64,000 nt of DNA from Mesorhizobium hawassense (GCF_003289945.1 NZ_QMBP01000008.1:186001-250000); one strand, 5' to 3'. Positions 8,707 to 16,923 are shown, counted from the first letter of the stretch. Made by a program: numbers and translations. The notes: a model not told the origin generated them from the letters alone.

Positions 8707-9549
8707 ATGGCCGAGCCGGACGAAGCCCGCAGATTTTACGCCAGGCTGATGGCCGCGCATGCGCAGTCGGCCGATCCGCGCATCGAGGAGGTGTTCGCCT
8801 CGGTGCCGCGCGAGGCTTTCCTGGGCCCGGGACCATGGACTGTTTTTGCCGGCAAGGGCCGGTTCGAAACGCCGAGCGCCGATCCTGGCTACATCTACCA
8901 GAACGTGCTCGTGGTCCTCGATGCCGACAAGGGCATCAACAATGGCGAGCCGATGCTGCATGCCATGTGGCTCGGCAAGGTCGCCCCGAAGCCGGGCGAG
9001 ACCGTCACCCATATCGGCGCCGGCACCGGCTACTACACGGCGCTGCTGGCGAAGCTGGTCGAGCCGGGCGGCAGCGTCACCGCGTTCGAGCTGGAAGCCG
9101 GTCTCGCCGCGCGCGCCAAGGCGAACCTTGGCCAATACGACAACGTGGAAGTGGTCCATGGCGACGCCGTCGCCAATGCGCTGCCCCCCTCAGACGTCAT
9201 CTACGTCAATGCCGGCGTCGTCGCTCCGCCCGCCGCATGGCTGAAGGCGCTGAAGCCCGGCGGCCGCATGATCTTCCCATGGCGCCCATCCGAAACCGTC
9301 GGCCTCGCGGTCCTCATCACCCGCCTGGAAAATGGTTTTGCCTGCCGGCCCTTCATGGGCTCCTGGTTCATCCCCTGTGTCGGCGCCTCTGTTGCCGGAG
9401 TGGCGGCTAGAACACCGACGCGTGAACGCGCCGTGCGAACCCGCTCGATCTGGCTGACGGCGGCCAAGGCTCCGGACCGCACGGCGACCGCCGTCTTCGG
9501 CGATATCTGGTTTTCATCGCGCGCCATTCGCGGCGACAGCAGGCGATAG
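8707..9549 (+). CDS. protein-L-isoaspartate methyltransferase-like protein
   Basis: 280 residues, Rossmann-fold methyltransferase. SAM motif I reads THIGAGTGYYTALLAKL (about 100-116), followed by an acidic strand end (AFELEAG) and a motif II-like DVIYVNAGV. The N-terminal half (REAFLGPGPW) resembles PCMT proteins, which repair isoaspartyl residues, but the canonical substrate loop is not obvious, so the substrate is unsure. Begins 36 bp after mntH on the same strand and may be read through from it; no clear ribosome binding site is visible. Confidence 0.7.
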   Translation: MAEPDEARRFYARLMAAHAQSADPRIEEVFASVPREAFLGPGPWTVFAGKGRFETPSADPGYIYQNVLVVLDADKGINNGEPMLHAMWLGKVAPKPGETVTHIGAGTGYYTALLAKLVEPGGSVTAFELEAGLAARAKANLGQYDNVEVVHGDAVANALPPSDVIYVNAGVVAPPAAWLKALKPGGRMIFPWRPSETVGLAVLITRLENGFACRPFMGSWFIPCVGASVAGVAARTPTRERAVRTRSIWLTAAKAPDRTATAVFGDIWFSSRAIRGDSRR

Positions 9550-9596
9550 AAACTTTTCGAGGCCCTGTCGAAAACGTGCTTTGCCGTTCGTCCTAG

Positions 9597-9654
9597 GAGC
9601 AATTCCAGGAAAGTGCGAAGCGGTTTTCCGTCAGGAATTTCGTCAACCACTCTA
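9597..9654. repeat. palindromic intergenic repeat, family A copy 2
   Basis: Begins GAGCAATTCCAGGAAAGTGC and contains GAAGCGGTTTTCCGTCAGG; the half-site order matches the copies at 7038-7090 and 49720-49768. It fills most of the gap between the methyltransferase and the DHFR-like gene. Confidence 0.75.
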
Positions 9655-9703
9655 ACGAGAAATCCGGCCCTGACGGCGCGGATAATGAAAACGGAGAATG
9701 AAG

Positions 9704-10354
9704 ATGCGCAAGATCATCGCCGCCACCTTCGTCAGCCTCGACGGCGTCATGCAGGCGCCGGGCGGACCGGAAGAGGATCCGGTCGGCGGCTTCAAGTTCG
9801 GCGGCTGGACCTTCCATTACTTTGACGAGGTGGCGGGCAAGGCAATGGATGAGATGTTCTCCAAGCCATTCGACCTGCTGCTCGGGCGCAGAACCTACGA
9901 CATCTTCGCCGCCTACTGGCCATATCAGAAAGATTCGATCGCGGATGTCTTCAATCCCGCGACCAAATATGTGGCGACGCATCGGCCGGACAGCCTGAGC
10001 TGGCAGAACACGCAATCGCTCGGGACCGATATCGTCGCGACGTTGCGCCGGCTCAAGCAGGAGGACGGGCCGGACCTGCTCATCCAAGGCTCGGGCGATC
10101 TGATCCAGACCCTGCTCGCCAACGGCCTGATCGACGAGATCCGGCTGATGATCTTCCCGCTGCTGCTGGGCAAGGGCAAGCGGCTGTTCGGCGATGACGC
10201 GATGCCTGCCGCCTTCAAGCTCGTCAAATCGCAGGTGACGAGCACCGGCGTCATCATGACGACCTATGAGCGTTCGGGCGAAATCAAGGTCGGGTCGTTC
10301 GCGCAGGAGGAGCCTTCCGCGGCCGAGCTCGAGCGGCGCAAGAACTGGGAGTAG
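9704..10354 (+). CDS. dihydrofolate reductase family protein (RibD C-terminal-like)
   Basis: 216 residues. Starts MRKIIAATFVSLDGVMQAPG, the classic N-terminus of the YwjB/YyaP-type RibD_C family, with LLLGRRTYDIFAAYWP and LLIQGSGDLIQTLL as the other family blocks, the latter being the NADPH-binding region. The family fold is that of DHFR and the riboflavin reductase domain; the substrate of these stand-alone members is unknown. ATG 9704 is chosen over 9698 because GGAG lies 7 bases before it rather than 1. Confidence 0.85.
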   Translation: MRKIIAATFVSLDGVMQAPGGPEEDPVGGFKFGGWTFHYFDEVAGKAMDEMFSKPFDLLLGRRTYDIFAAYWPYQKDSIADVFNPATKYVATHRPDSLSWQNTQSLGTDIVATLRRLKQEDGPDLLIQGSGDLIQTLLANGLIDEIRLMIFPLLLGKGKRLFGDDAMPAAFKLVKSQVTSTGVIMTTYERSGEIKVGSFAQEEPSAAELERRKNWE

Positions 10355-10448
10355 CACAAAATCGGGTGCGCGGCGGGCCGAGCCTGCCGCGCGCCCGCCT
10401 CATCAAGCCTCGCTTTCGCAACAAAGCCTGACCACCAGGAGCCCGCCG

Positions 10449-11099
10449 ATGATCCCCACCATTACCGCCTTCGAACGATCGCCCGACGGCGGCAGAGGGC
10501 TCGCGCGTGACATGCAAGTCCGTTGGGCACTCGAGGAGGTGGGGCAAGCTTATGACGTTCGTCTCGTTTCGTTCGGCGGGATGAAACGACCCGCGCATGT
10601 TGCGATCAGCCCCTTCGGCAATATCCCGACCTATGAGGAAGATAATCTCGCTCTGTTCGAGTCTGGCGCCATCGTCCTTCACATCGCTGAGCGTCATGCG
10701 GGCCTGTTGCCGGATGATGCGAATGCGCGGGCGCGCGCAATCAGTTGGATGTTCGCTGCCTACAGCACGGTGGAACCGCCGATCCTGGAGCGCGCGACAA
10801 CGGTGATCCTGGAACGCGAGGCGACGTGGCACGACCAGCGTCTGCCCTTGGTCGATGACCGGATCCGCAAGCGACTGACCGAACTCTCCCGCCACCTGGG
10901 CGATTGCGACTGGCTCGATGGCGAATTCAGCGCTGGCGACCTCGTCATGGTGGGAGTGCTGCGCCGGCTGCAGAGATCGGGACTGCTGAACGAATTCCCG
11001 AACGTCGCCGCCTATGTCGCCCGCGGCGAGGCACGACCGGCCTTCAAGCGCGCCTTCGATGCGCAATTGACGGTCGCTATGGCGGCATCGAATGGCTGA
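10449..11099 (+). CDS. glutathione S-transferase family protein
   Basis: 216 residues starting MIPTITAFERSPDGGRGLAR with AGGAG 8 bases upstream. The N-terminal thioredoxin-like domain has VRWALEEVGQ and the cis-proline block GNIPTYEEDNLALFESGAI, where glutamate-serine would bind the glutathione gamma-glutamyl group. A helical C-terminal domain follows from about residue 90 and contains WLDGEFSAGDLVMVGVLRR, the GST N-capping motif region. Probable cytosolic GST acting in detoxification; the electrophile is unknown. Convergent with the LysR gene downstream. Confidence 0.85.
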   Translation: MIPTITAFERSPDGGRGLARDMQVRWALEEVGQAYDVRLVSFGGMKRPAHVAISPFGNIPTYEEDNLALFESGAIVLHIAERHAGLLPDDANARARAISWMFAAYSTVEPPILERATTVILEREATWHDQRLPLVDDRIRKRLTELSRHLGDCDWLDGEFSAGDLVMVGVLRRLQRSGLLNEFPNVAAYVARGEARPAFKRAFDAQLTVAMAASNG

Positions 11100-11107
11100 T
11101 CGGCCGT

Positions 11108-11974
11108 TCACGCCGCCTGTCGATAACGCGAAAGACCCTCGCGGATATGGCTGGCGAAAGCCTGCGCAGCAGGCTGGATGGCATGCTTCGGCAAATGCAG
11201 GTTGACGGAAAAATTCGGCAGCGCCGGCAGGCCGGCATCGGACAGGATTTCGAGATCGGCCGGCACCGTCGAAGCAAGCCAGGTGGTCACCGCGAGGTCC
11301 GACCGCACCGTCGCGGTCGTGGCGTCGATATTGCCGTTCTCGAACACGGTCCGCCAGTCGAGCCCTTGCTCGCCGAGTGCGGCCAGCACCGCCGGGCGGA
11401 AGGCGCAGGTGTCGGCGACGATCGAGACCGGCAGCGGCCGCTTCAGACGCGCCGAGCCGCCTCTGGCGCCGACCCAGACCAGCCGGTCGACGAGCAGGCA
11501 TTCGCCGGCGGTGGGGCCGGCGCGTTCCTCGATGATGGCAAGGTCGATGGTACCCGCCACCAAGGCCGCCGCAAGTTCCGGCGAGGACGCGCAGACCAGC
11601 GATATCTCCACCTGCGGATAGGCTTCGGCGTAAGCTTTAAGCACCGGCGCGAGCAGCGTGCCGACGAGATCGTAAGGCACGCCGATCCGCACCTGTCCGG
11701 CGACCACCCTGCCCTTGATGTCGGCAAGGATCTCGTCGTTGAGCTGCAGCAGGCGCCTGGCCTTGTCGAGCAGCCGCTCGCCGGAGCGCGTCAGCTTCAG
11801 GCCGCGGCGGTCGCGTTCGAACAGGCTCTGGCCGAGCACCTCTTCAAGCCGTTTGACCTGTTGGCTGACCGCGCCTTGCGTTAGGTGAAGCGCATTGGCC
11901 GCCGCCGTCATGCTGGCCTTGTCGGCGGTGGTGACGAAAGTGCGGATGAGGGTCGTGTCGAGGTCGCGGATCAT
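11108..11974 (-). CDS. LysR-family transcriptional regulator
   Basis: 288 residues from ATG 11974 (MIRDLDTTLIRTFVTTADKA). The N-terminal helix-turn-helix reads SMTAAANALHLTQGAVSQQV, followed by the linker helix and a periplasmic-binding-like effector domain (about 90-285). A longer frame reaches 12046 but would use up most of the divergent promoter. It is 99 bp from, and divergent to, a LysE exporter gene at 12074, the classic LysG/LysE or ArgP/ArgO layout, so it probably controls that exporter in response to its amino-acid substrate. Confidence 0.88.
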   Translation of the reverse strand: MIRDLDTTLIRTFVTTADKASMTAAANALHLTQGAVSQQVKRLEEVLGQSLFERDRRGLKLTRSGERLLDKARRLLQLNDEILADIKGRVVAGQVRIGVPYDLVGTLLAPVLKAYAEAYPQVEISLVCASSPELAAALVAGTIDLAIIEERAGPTAGECLLVDRLVWVGARGGSARLKRPLPVSIVADTCAFRPAVLAALGEQGLDWRTVFENGNIDATTATVRSDLAVTTWLASTVPADLEILSDAGLPALPNFSVNLHLPKHAIQPAAQAFASHIREGLSRYRQAA

Positions 11975-12073
11975 GGCGGCATTATATTCGCTAATGCAAA
12001 CTATATCAAACATTGCATTTACTGATGCCGCAAAGCGCCTAAGCATGCCGGCTCCTCAGACCGGGAAGCCCGC

Positions 12074-12673
12074 ATGTCCGAAACCATCATCCCGTTGGTC
12101 CTGTTCGCGCTGATCTCGACCTCGACGCCCGGCATCGCCACGACGCTCTCGACCGCTTCCGGCGCGCAATTCGGCTTTCGCCGCTCGGTGCCGCTAATGG
12201 CCGGCAGCGCCGCCGGGCTGGCTACCGTGGCGGCCGCGGGCGCGGCCGGCCTCGCCGGGCTGCTTGCGGCCATCCCATCCCTGCAGCTCGCCATGAAGAT
12301 CGCCGGCTCGCTCTACCTGATCTGGCTGGCGATCAAGATCGGCCGCAGCGGCCCGCCCAAGCTCGACATCAGCATGGCCAGGCCGAACAGCTTTTTCGGC
12401 GGCGCCGGCATCCAGTGGATGAACCCGAAGGGCTGGGCGATGGGCCTCGGCGCCGCCGCATCCTTCGCGGCGCTGGCGGATGGTCCCTTGCAACTCGCGC
12501 TGCTGCTCGGCGCCGTGTTCGGCCTGACCGCGGCTTTCTCATTGTCTTTGTGGTGTGTGGCGGGAACCCTGCTTGCCCGCCTGCTCAAGACGGAGCGCCA
12601 GTGGCGTGCGCTCAACATCGTGCTCGGCCTGCTGCTGGCCGCCTCGATCCTGCAGATGTGGCGGCCGGTATAG
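12074..12673 (+). CDS. LysE-family amino acid exporter
   Basis: 199 residues with six hydrophobic helices. Begins MSETIIPLVLFALISTSTPG, the family N-terminus with the conserved proline-glycine, and has GSLYLIWLAIKIGRSG and GAGIQWMNPKGWAMGLG, the conserved NPK motif. Inner-membrane efflux of amino acids or small metabolites. Regulator: the divergent LysR gene. Confidence 0.88.
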   Translation: MSETIIPLVLFALISTSTPGIATTLSTASGAQFGFRRSVPLMAGSAAGLATVAAAGAAGLAGLLAAIPSLQLAMKIAGSLYLIWLAIKIGRSGPPKLDISMARPNSFFGGAGIQWMNPKGWAMGLGAAASFAALADGPLQLALLLGAVFGLTAAFSLSLWCVAGTLLARLLKTERQWRALNIVLGLLLAASILQMWRPV

Positions 12674-12677
12674 CGCT

Positions 12678-12842
12678 GTTCCTCGCCCCCACGAAGGTGG
12701 GGGAGAGGTGGCTCGGCGAAGCCGAGACGGAGAGGGGAACTCGCGCCACGGCACCAGTTTCCGGCGACGAACTCGCCCTACGAAGGCCCCCTCTCCGGCC
12801 GCTTCGCGGCCACCTCTCCCCCGCGTTGCGGGGGCGAGGAAC
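12678..12842. repeat. RIME-like mosaic intergenic repeat, type 1
   Basis: A 165-bp element bounded by perfect 13-bp inverted repeats GTTCCTCGCCCCC (12678-12690) and GGGGGCGAGGAAC (12830-12842), with inner palindromes such as GGCTCGGCGAAGCC and GGCCGCTTCGCGGCC. It exactly fills the gap between a rightward and a leftward gene. It resembles the mosaic palindromic elements known in rhizobia. Confidence 0.8.
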
Positions 12843-12849
12843 CTAACCC

Positions 12850-13644
12850 TCAGACGGCGTAGCGCGCCGCCGGCTTGCCGGAGAACAGGCTGCCGAAGAA
12901 CTGGTCCCGGGCGCCGAGATAGGTGGCCAGCCCGGCCGCATCGGCAAGGCCGGGCGCGGTGACGGTCTCGCCCTGGGCGAGCCCGGCAAGTGCCGCGTCG
13001 ACCAGATCTTCGGCACTCATGATCCAGTCCGGATTGATCCTGTCGAGGCTGATGCCGGAGACGTCCCACAACTCGGTGCGGATCGGTCCGGGCACCACTG
13101 ACTGGACTTTCACATTGGTGCCGGCGACTTCCTTCTGCAGCGCTTCCGTGAAGTTGGCGACATAGGCCTTGGTGCCGCTGTAGATGCCGCCGACGGCAAT
13201 GCCATAGGCGACGACCGAGGCGATGTTGATGATGGCGCCGCGGTTGCGCGCAAGCAGGCCCGGCAAGACCGCCCTGGTCAGCCTGGTCAGCGCCACGACA
13301 TTGACCTTGATCATGCGCTCCGCCGTGTCGGCGTCGGCATCGGCAATGGTCTCCAGGCCGGCCACGCCGGCATTGTTGATCAGCAGCGTCACGCTGTCGT
13401 CCGTCGCGACCGTCTGCTCGACGCGGCGCAGATCGGCATCGACGGAGAGATCGGCGACGATCGTCTTGACCTTGCGGCCATAGGCGTAGGCGAGCCTGTC
13501 TGCCACTTCCTGCAGCCGGTCGGCGCGCCGCGCCACCAGCACCAGGTCGTAGCCTTGCCCCGCCAGCCGGTCCGCATAAACCGCACCGATGCCCGACGAT
13601 CCGCCGGTGATGACGGCCGTGCCCTTGTTGTCCTTCGTGCTCAT
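12850..13644 (-). CDS. SDR-family oxidoreductase
   Basis: 264 residues from ATG 13644 (MSTKDNKGTAVITGGSSGIG). The NAD(P) glycine motif TGGSSGIG (about 14-21), the NNAG motif (LLINNAGVAG), and the catalytic S-Y-K set (IASVV, then YSGTKAY) are all present. ARRAD after the second strand suggests NADP preference. Substrate unknown. It is divergent from a MarR gene, and two copies of a palindromic site lie between them, so it is likely repressed by that MarR protein. Confidence 0.9.
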   Translation of the reverse strand: MSTKDNKGTAVITGGSSGIGAVYADRLAGQGYDLVLVARRADRLQEVADRLAYAYGRKVKTIVADLSVDADLRRVEQTVATDDSVTLLINNAGVAGLETIADADADTAERMIKVNVVALTRLTRAVLPGLLARNRGAIINIASVVAYGIAVGGIYSGTKAYVANFTEALQKEVAGTNVKVQSVVPGPIRTELWDVSGISLDRINPDWIMSAEDLVDAALAGLAQGETVTAPGLADAAGLATYLGARDQFFGSLFSGKPAARYAV

Positions 13645-13723
13645 TGTCCTGTTCCTTTTGTCCTGTTCGTCCCTACTCGGCCAACGGTGCCGGTCGGACA
13701 TCGCTTCGGGTGCAATTCCAATT

Positions 13724-13764
13724 AGTGGCATATGCCACTTTCATCGAAGTAGGTATATGCCACT
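13724..13764. promoter_or_regulatory. two MarR-type operator sites
   Basis: AGTGGCATATGCCACT at 13724-13739 is a perfect 16-bp palindrome. A second, half-degenerate copy ending TATATGCCACT lies at 13749-13764, its centre 25 bp further. They lie in the divergent gap between the SDR gene (start 13644) and the MarR gene (start 13839), which is where autoregulating MarR proteins bind. Confidence 0.7.
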
Positions 13765-13838
13765 ATCTTGTCAACGGCGACGGTGAAAACTATTTTCTCA
13801 GGATGGCCGGCACACGTTTCCGCCGGTAAGGAGTTCAT

Positions 13839-14303
13839 ATGGACCAGGCTAAGCAACCCGGATTTAGCCGCTGCAACAACGCCACGCTGCGGCGCGCCGC
13901 GCGCAGCCTCGGCCGCTTCTACGACGACGCGCTGGCGCCCACGGGCTTGAAGAGCACGCAGTTCGGCCTGCTCTTCCAGATCCATATCAGCAGCGAGCCG
14001 GCGATGGGCACCATCGCCGAGGCGCTGATCATGGACCTTTCGGCGCTCGGCCATACGCTGAAGCCGCTGATCCGCGACGGCTATGTCGAAACCTTCGCCG
14101 ACAAGGACGACCGCCGCGTCAAGCGCGTGCGTCTGACGCCGCGGGGCGAGGCCAAGCTCGACGAAGCGATCAGGCTGTGGGGCGTCGCGCAGCAGCAGTT
14201 CGAGGACAAGGTCGGCGCCGAGCAGGCGGCGAAACTGCGCGCGGCGCTCGACGCGGTGGCCGATCTCGACCTCGAAATGCCGGCGGCCGCTCCTTCGAAC
14301 TGA
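13839..14303 (+). CDS. MarR-family transcriptional regulator
   Basis: 154 residues. The winged helix covers about 40-110: FGLLFQIHISSEPAMGTIAE, recognition helix around MDLSALGHTLKPLIRDGYVE, and the wing FADKDDRRVKRVRLTPRG with the DxRxxR signature of MarR proteins. Expected to repress itself and the divergent SDR gene through the palindromes at 13724-13764, released by a small phenolic or electrophilic ligand. AGGAG lies upstream of the ATG. Confidence 0.9.
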   Translation: MDQAKQPGFSRCNNATLRRAARSLGRFYDDALAPTGLKSTQFGLLFQIHISSEPAMGTIAEALIMDLSALGHTLKPLIRDGYVETFADKDDRRVKRVRLTPRGEAKLDEAIRLWGVAQQQFEDKVGAEQAAKLRAALDAVADLDLEMPAAAPSN

Positions 14304-14335
14304 AGAAACGGCCGCGGTTCAGGATTTGAAGTAGC

Positions 14336-15514
14336 TTATTCCGCGGGCATCGCGACGGGCCGTGCAAACGCCCGTCCCGCCAGCACGATGCCGAGCCCGA
14401 TGACCGGAAACGCCGCGGCGACCAGGCCGAGATCGGCCGGCGCGCCGAAGCGCAGCACCGCGGCGCCGACCACCGCACCCAGCGCGACACCGAAATAGAG
14501 CGCCGAAGCGTTGAGCGACAGCACGATCGGCGCGGCATCGGGCGCGATCTTGAGGATGCGGCTCGCCTGCGCCGGCGGGAAGGCCCAGCCGACGATGCCC
14601 CAAGGCACCATCATGGCCATCAGCGCCGGTCCGGCGATCGACTGCGGCAGGAAGGCCGGAATCAGCGAGAAGGTCACCAGCATCGCGGCCGACAGCGTCA
14701 GCGACCAGGCGACGGTGCGGGTCGCGCCGAAGCGGTCGGCGGCCTGGCCGCCGGCGATGTTGCCGATGACGGCGCCGACGCCGAAGGCGAGCAGCATCCC
14801 GGGCAGCGCGATCGGCGACAGCCCGCCACCCTGAATGGCCAGGGGCGCGATGAAGCTGAAGACGGTGAAGGCGCCGACCAGCGCAAGCGCCGTCGTCAAA
14901 AGGATCGGCATCACGCCGGGGCGAACCGCCGCCGCCAGCCTGCGCTTCAGGGGCAGCCTGGTGCCGACGATGCCGCGCGGCAGCCGCCACCAGAGGATCG
15001 CGCCGGACAGGGCGCCGAGCCCGGCGATGGCGAAGAAGGTGCCGCGCCAGCCGGCAATCGCCGCGACCAGCGCGCCGAGCGGCGCGCCGACCGCCACGGC
15101 CACCGTGGTGCCGCCGACGACGACCGCGATGGCGCGCGCCCGGTGGTGGTCGTCGACCAGCGCCACCGCCGTGCCCTGCGCGGTCGCCGCGAACAGGCCG
15201 GACGATAGTGCCATGACGATGCGGGCGATCAAAAGCAACTCGAAGGACGAGCTGAGCGCCGCCACCAGATTGCCGATGACGAAGAACACCAGCGTCCACA
15301 GGATGACGCGCCGCCGGTCCCATTCGCCGGTCAGCGTCGCCAGCACAGGCGCGCCGATCGCATAAGCGAGCGCGAAGGCAGTGATCAGCGAGCCGGCGAG
15401 CGGCACGGAGATGTCGGCGTCGGATGCAATGTCGGGAAGAAGGCTGGAGATGACGAAGCCTTCGGTCGAGATCGCAAACGATCCGAGCGCCAGCCAGAAG
15501 ATCCGCTTGTCCAT
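14336..15514 (-). CDS. MFS transporter, DHA1-type efflux pump
   Basis: 392 residues with 12 predicted helices. Begins MDKRIFWLALGSFAISTEGF, as in the arabinose/chloramphenicol efflux group, and has motif A as TGEWDRRRVIL. ATG 15514 is preferred to 15520 because AAGGA is 7 rather than 1-2 bases upstream. A short palindrome at 15528-15545 sits just upstream. It is divergent from an ArsR-type regulator gene (15707). Inner-membrane export; substrate unknown. Confidence 0.85.
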   Translation of the reverse strand: MDKRIFWLALGSFAISTEGFVISSLLPDIASDADISVPLAGSLITAFALAYAIGAPVLATLTGEWDRRRVILWTLVFFVIGNLVAALSSSFELLLIARIVMALSSGLFAATAQGTAVALVDDHHRARAIAVVVGGTTVAVAVGAPLGALVAAIAGWRGTFFAIAGLGALSGAILWWRLPRGIVGTRLPLKRRLAAAVRPGVMPILLTTALALVGAFTVFSFIAPLAIQGGGLSPIALPGMLLAFGVGAVIGNIAGGQAADRFGATRTVAWSLTLSAAMLVTFSLIPAFLPQSIAGPALMAMMVPWGIVGWAFPPAQASRILKIAPDAAPIVLSLNASALYFGVALGAVVGAAVLRFGAPADLGLVAAAFPVIGLGIVLAGRAFARPVAMPAE

Positions 15515-15527
15515 GGGCATGTCCTTA

Positions 15528-15545
15528 GTTCAAAAGTTATTGAAC
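15528..15545. promoter_or_regulatory. putative operator upstream of MFS gene
   Basis: GTTCA-AAAGTTAT-TGAAC: 5-bp perfect arms around 8 bases, 14 bp from the MFS start codon and between it and the divergent ArsR gene. Size and symmetry suit a winged-helix dimer. Confidence 0.4.
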
Positions 15546-15706
15546 AATTGGACATGGCACGGCATGATGTCAACCGAGCCGGGACAAAATAGCTGAACCC
15601 TGCTGACAGCCCTGTGTCAGGACGGGGCCAGAATGAAGAAGCTGCGTCCATCGGCAGCACCAGGAGCCGCGTTGAAGTTCGCGTCGTTTGTGCTTAATTC
15701 TGGGGC

Positions 15707-16063
15707 ATGAGCCTGCCCCATCCCACCACCGACCAGATCAGCCTGCCGATCGTACTCGCCGTGCTCGGCGATCCGACCCGGCTTGCCATCGTGCGCTATC
15801 TGGCCAGCAAGGAAGGCGTGCCGCTGAACTGCAGCAAGTTCCTCGACCTCGCCTCCAAGACCAATCTCAGCTACCACCTCGCCAAGCTGCGCGAGGCGGG
15901 CGTCACCCGCAGCGAAGCCGTCGGCACCAGCCGGCTGATCACGCTGCGCCGCGACGACCTCGACAAGCGCTTTCCCGGCCTGCTCGACAGCGTGATCGCC
16001 GCGGCCGACGGCGACAAGGATCTGCCGGCGGTCGGCACCGCCGAGGTCGAGGTTTCGGCCTGA
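15707..16063 (+). CDS. ArsR-type winged-helix regulator
   Basis: 118 residues. The helix-turn-helix region includes LAVLGDPTRLAIVRYLASKE (about 17-36) and ASKTNLSYHLAKLREAGVTR, the characteristic ArsR/HTH_5 core with its recognition helix, followed by a wing (GTSRLITLRRDDLD). No metal-binding cysteine pair of the CxC kind is visible (one Cys, in LNCSKF), so it is probably not an arsenic sensor. Divergent from the MFS pump, its likely target, and followed 5 bp later by a phosphoesterase gene in the same direction. Confidence 0.8.
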   Translation: MSLPHPTTDQISLPIVLAVLGDPTRLAIVRYLASKEGVPLNCSKFLDLASKTNLSYHLAKLREAGVTRSEAVGTSRLITLRRDDLDKRFPGLLDSVIAAADGDKDLPAVGTAEVEVSA

Positions 16064-16068
16064 TCCCC

Positions 16069-16845
16069 ATGCGCATCGCCGTCCTCGCCGACATCCATGG
16101 CAACGTGCTGGCACTGGATGCGGTGCTGGACGATCTGAAACGGCGCGGCGGCGCCGACATCACCGTCAATCTCGGCGACTGTGTCTCCGGCCCGCTCTGG
16201 CCGCGCGAGACGATGGACAGGCTGCGGGCGCTCGGCCTGCCGACGGTGCGCGGCAATCACGATCGCCGCGTCGCGCAGGATCCGGCCGACGACACCATGT
16301 GGCCATCCGATCGCTATGCAAAGGAGCGGCTGACATCGGCGCAGCGCCAGGCGCTGCTCGACTTGCCGCTCACACTGGAGATCGCGCCCGGAATCGTCGC
16401 CTTCCACTCCCGGCCGGACCATGACGAGAAATACCTTGCCGACGCCATCGTCGACGGCCAGCTGGTGCGCGCGCCGCTAGCCGCGATCAGGCGCCGGCTG
16501 AAGCCGCTCGATCCGGGCTGCCGTCTGGTATTGTGCGGCCACAGCCACCGCAACGAATTGATCCGCATCCCCGACGGTCCTGTCATCTTCAACCCCGGCA
16601 GCGTCGGCTGCCCGGCCTATGACGATGACACGCCGCCGGCGCATGTCTCCGAGCAAGGCTCGCCGCACGCCCGCTATGGCATCGTCGAGCTCCGGGACGG
16701 CCATCCCGGCCGCTTCGAGGCGATCGTCGTGGACTACGACCATGAAGCCGCCGCAAAGCAGGCCGAACAGGCGGGACGGCCGGAATGGGCACACGCGCTG
16801 CGGACCGGGTTCATGAGGATTGAGCGGAGCTCATATCCTGATTGA
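16069..16845 (+). CDS. YfcE-like metallophosphoesterase
   Basis: 258 residues starting MRIAVLADIHGNVLALDAVL. All calcineurin-type metal motifs are visible: DIHGN (8-12), NLGDCVSGP, RGNHD, a C-terminal CGHSHRN, and NPGSVG. Probable Mn/Fe phosphodiesterase; the substrate is not known. Starts 5 bp after the ArsR stop, so co-transcribed. The last ten codons lie in the first unit of a 22-bp tandem repeat and the stop codon falls at the junction of units 1 and 2, which suggests the C-terminus has been remodelled by the repeat. Confidence 0.88.
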   Translation: MRIAVLADIHGNVLALDAVLDDLKRRGGADITVNLGDCVSGPLWPRETMDRLRALGLPTVRGNHDRRVAQDPADDTMWPSDRYAKERLTSAQRQALLDLPLTLEIAPGIVAFHSRPDHDEKYLADAIVDGQLVRAPLAAIRRRLKPLDPGCRLVLCGHSHRNELIRIPDGPVIFNPGSVGCPAYDDDTPPAHVSEQGSPHARYGIVELRDGHPGRFEAIVVDYDHEAAAKQAEQAGRPEWAHALRTGFMRIERSSYPD

Positions 16846-16923
16846 ACGGAGTTCATATCCAGATTGGGCGAAGCTCATATCCAGATTAAGTGGAGCTGAT
16901 ATCCATTGAGCAAGGCTCATATG
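16818..16923 (+). repeat. five-copy 22-bp tandem array of covarying hairpins
   Basis: Four exact-length units start at 16818, 16840, 16862 and 16884, with a fifth partial unit from 16904. Each carries a five-base arm, a three-base loop and a complementary arm: TGAGC-GGA-GCTCA (unit 1), TGAAC-GGA-GTTCA (2), TGGGC-GAA-GCTCA (3), TAAGT-GGA-GCTGA (4, decayed), TGAGC-AAG-GCTCA (5). Units 1 and 2 differ by a paired change that keeps the stem. The array joins the phosphoesterase stop to the start of the SH3 gene, whose AAGG ribosome binding site lies in the loop and stem of unit 5. Confidence 0.85.

Noticed and set aside
7165..9159. 664-codon open frame antisense to mntH and the methyltransferase
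   Set aside because: Composition is Arg/Asp/His-rich without motifs and it overlaps two recognised genes in full.
16818..16923. CRISPR array
   Set aside because: Units are contiguous 22-bp direct repeats without unique spacers, and no cas gene is near.
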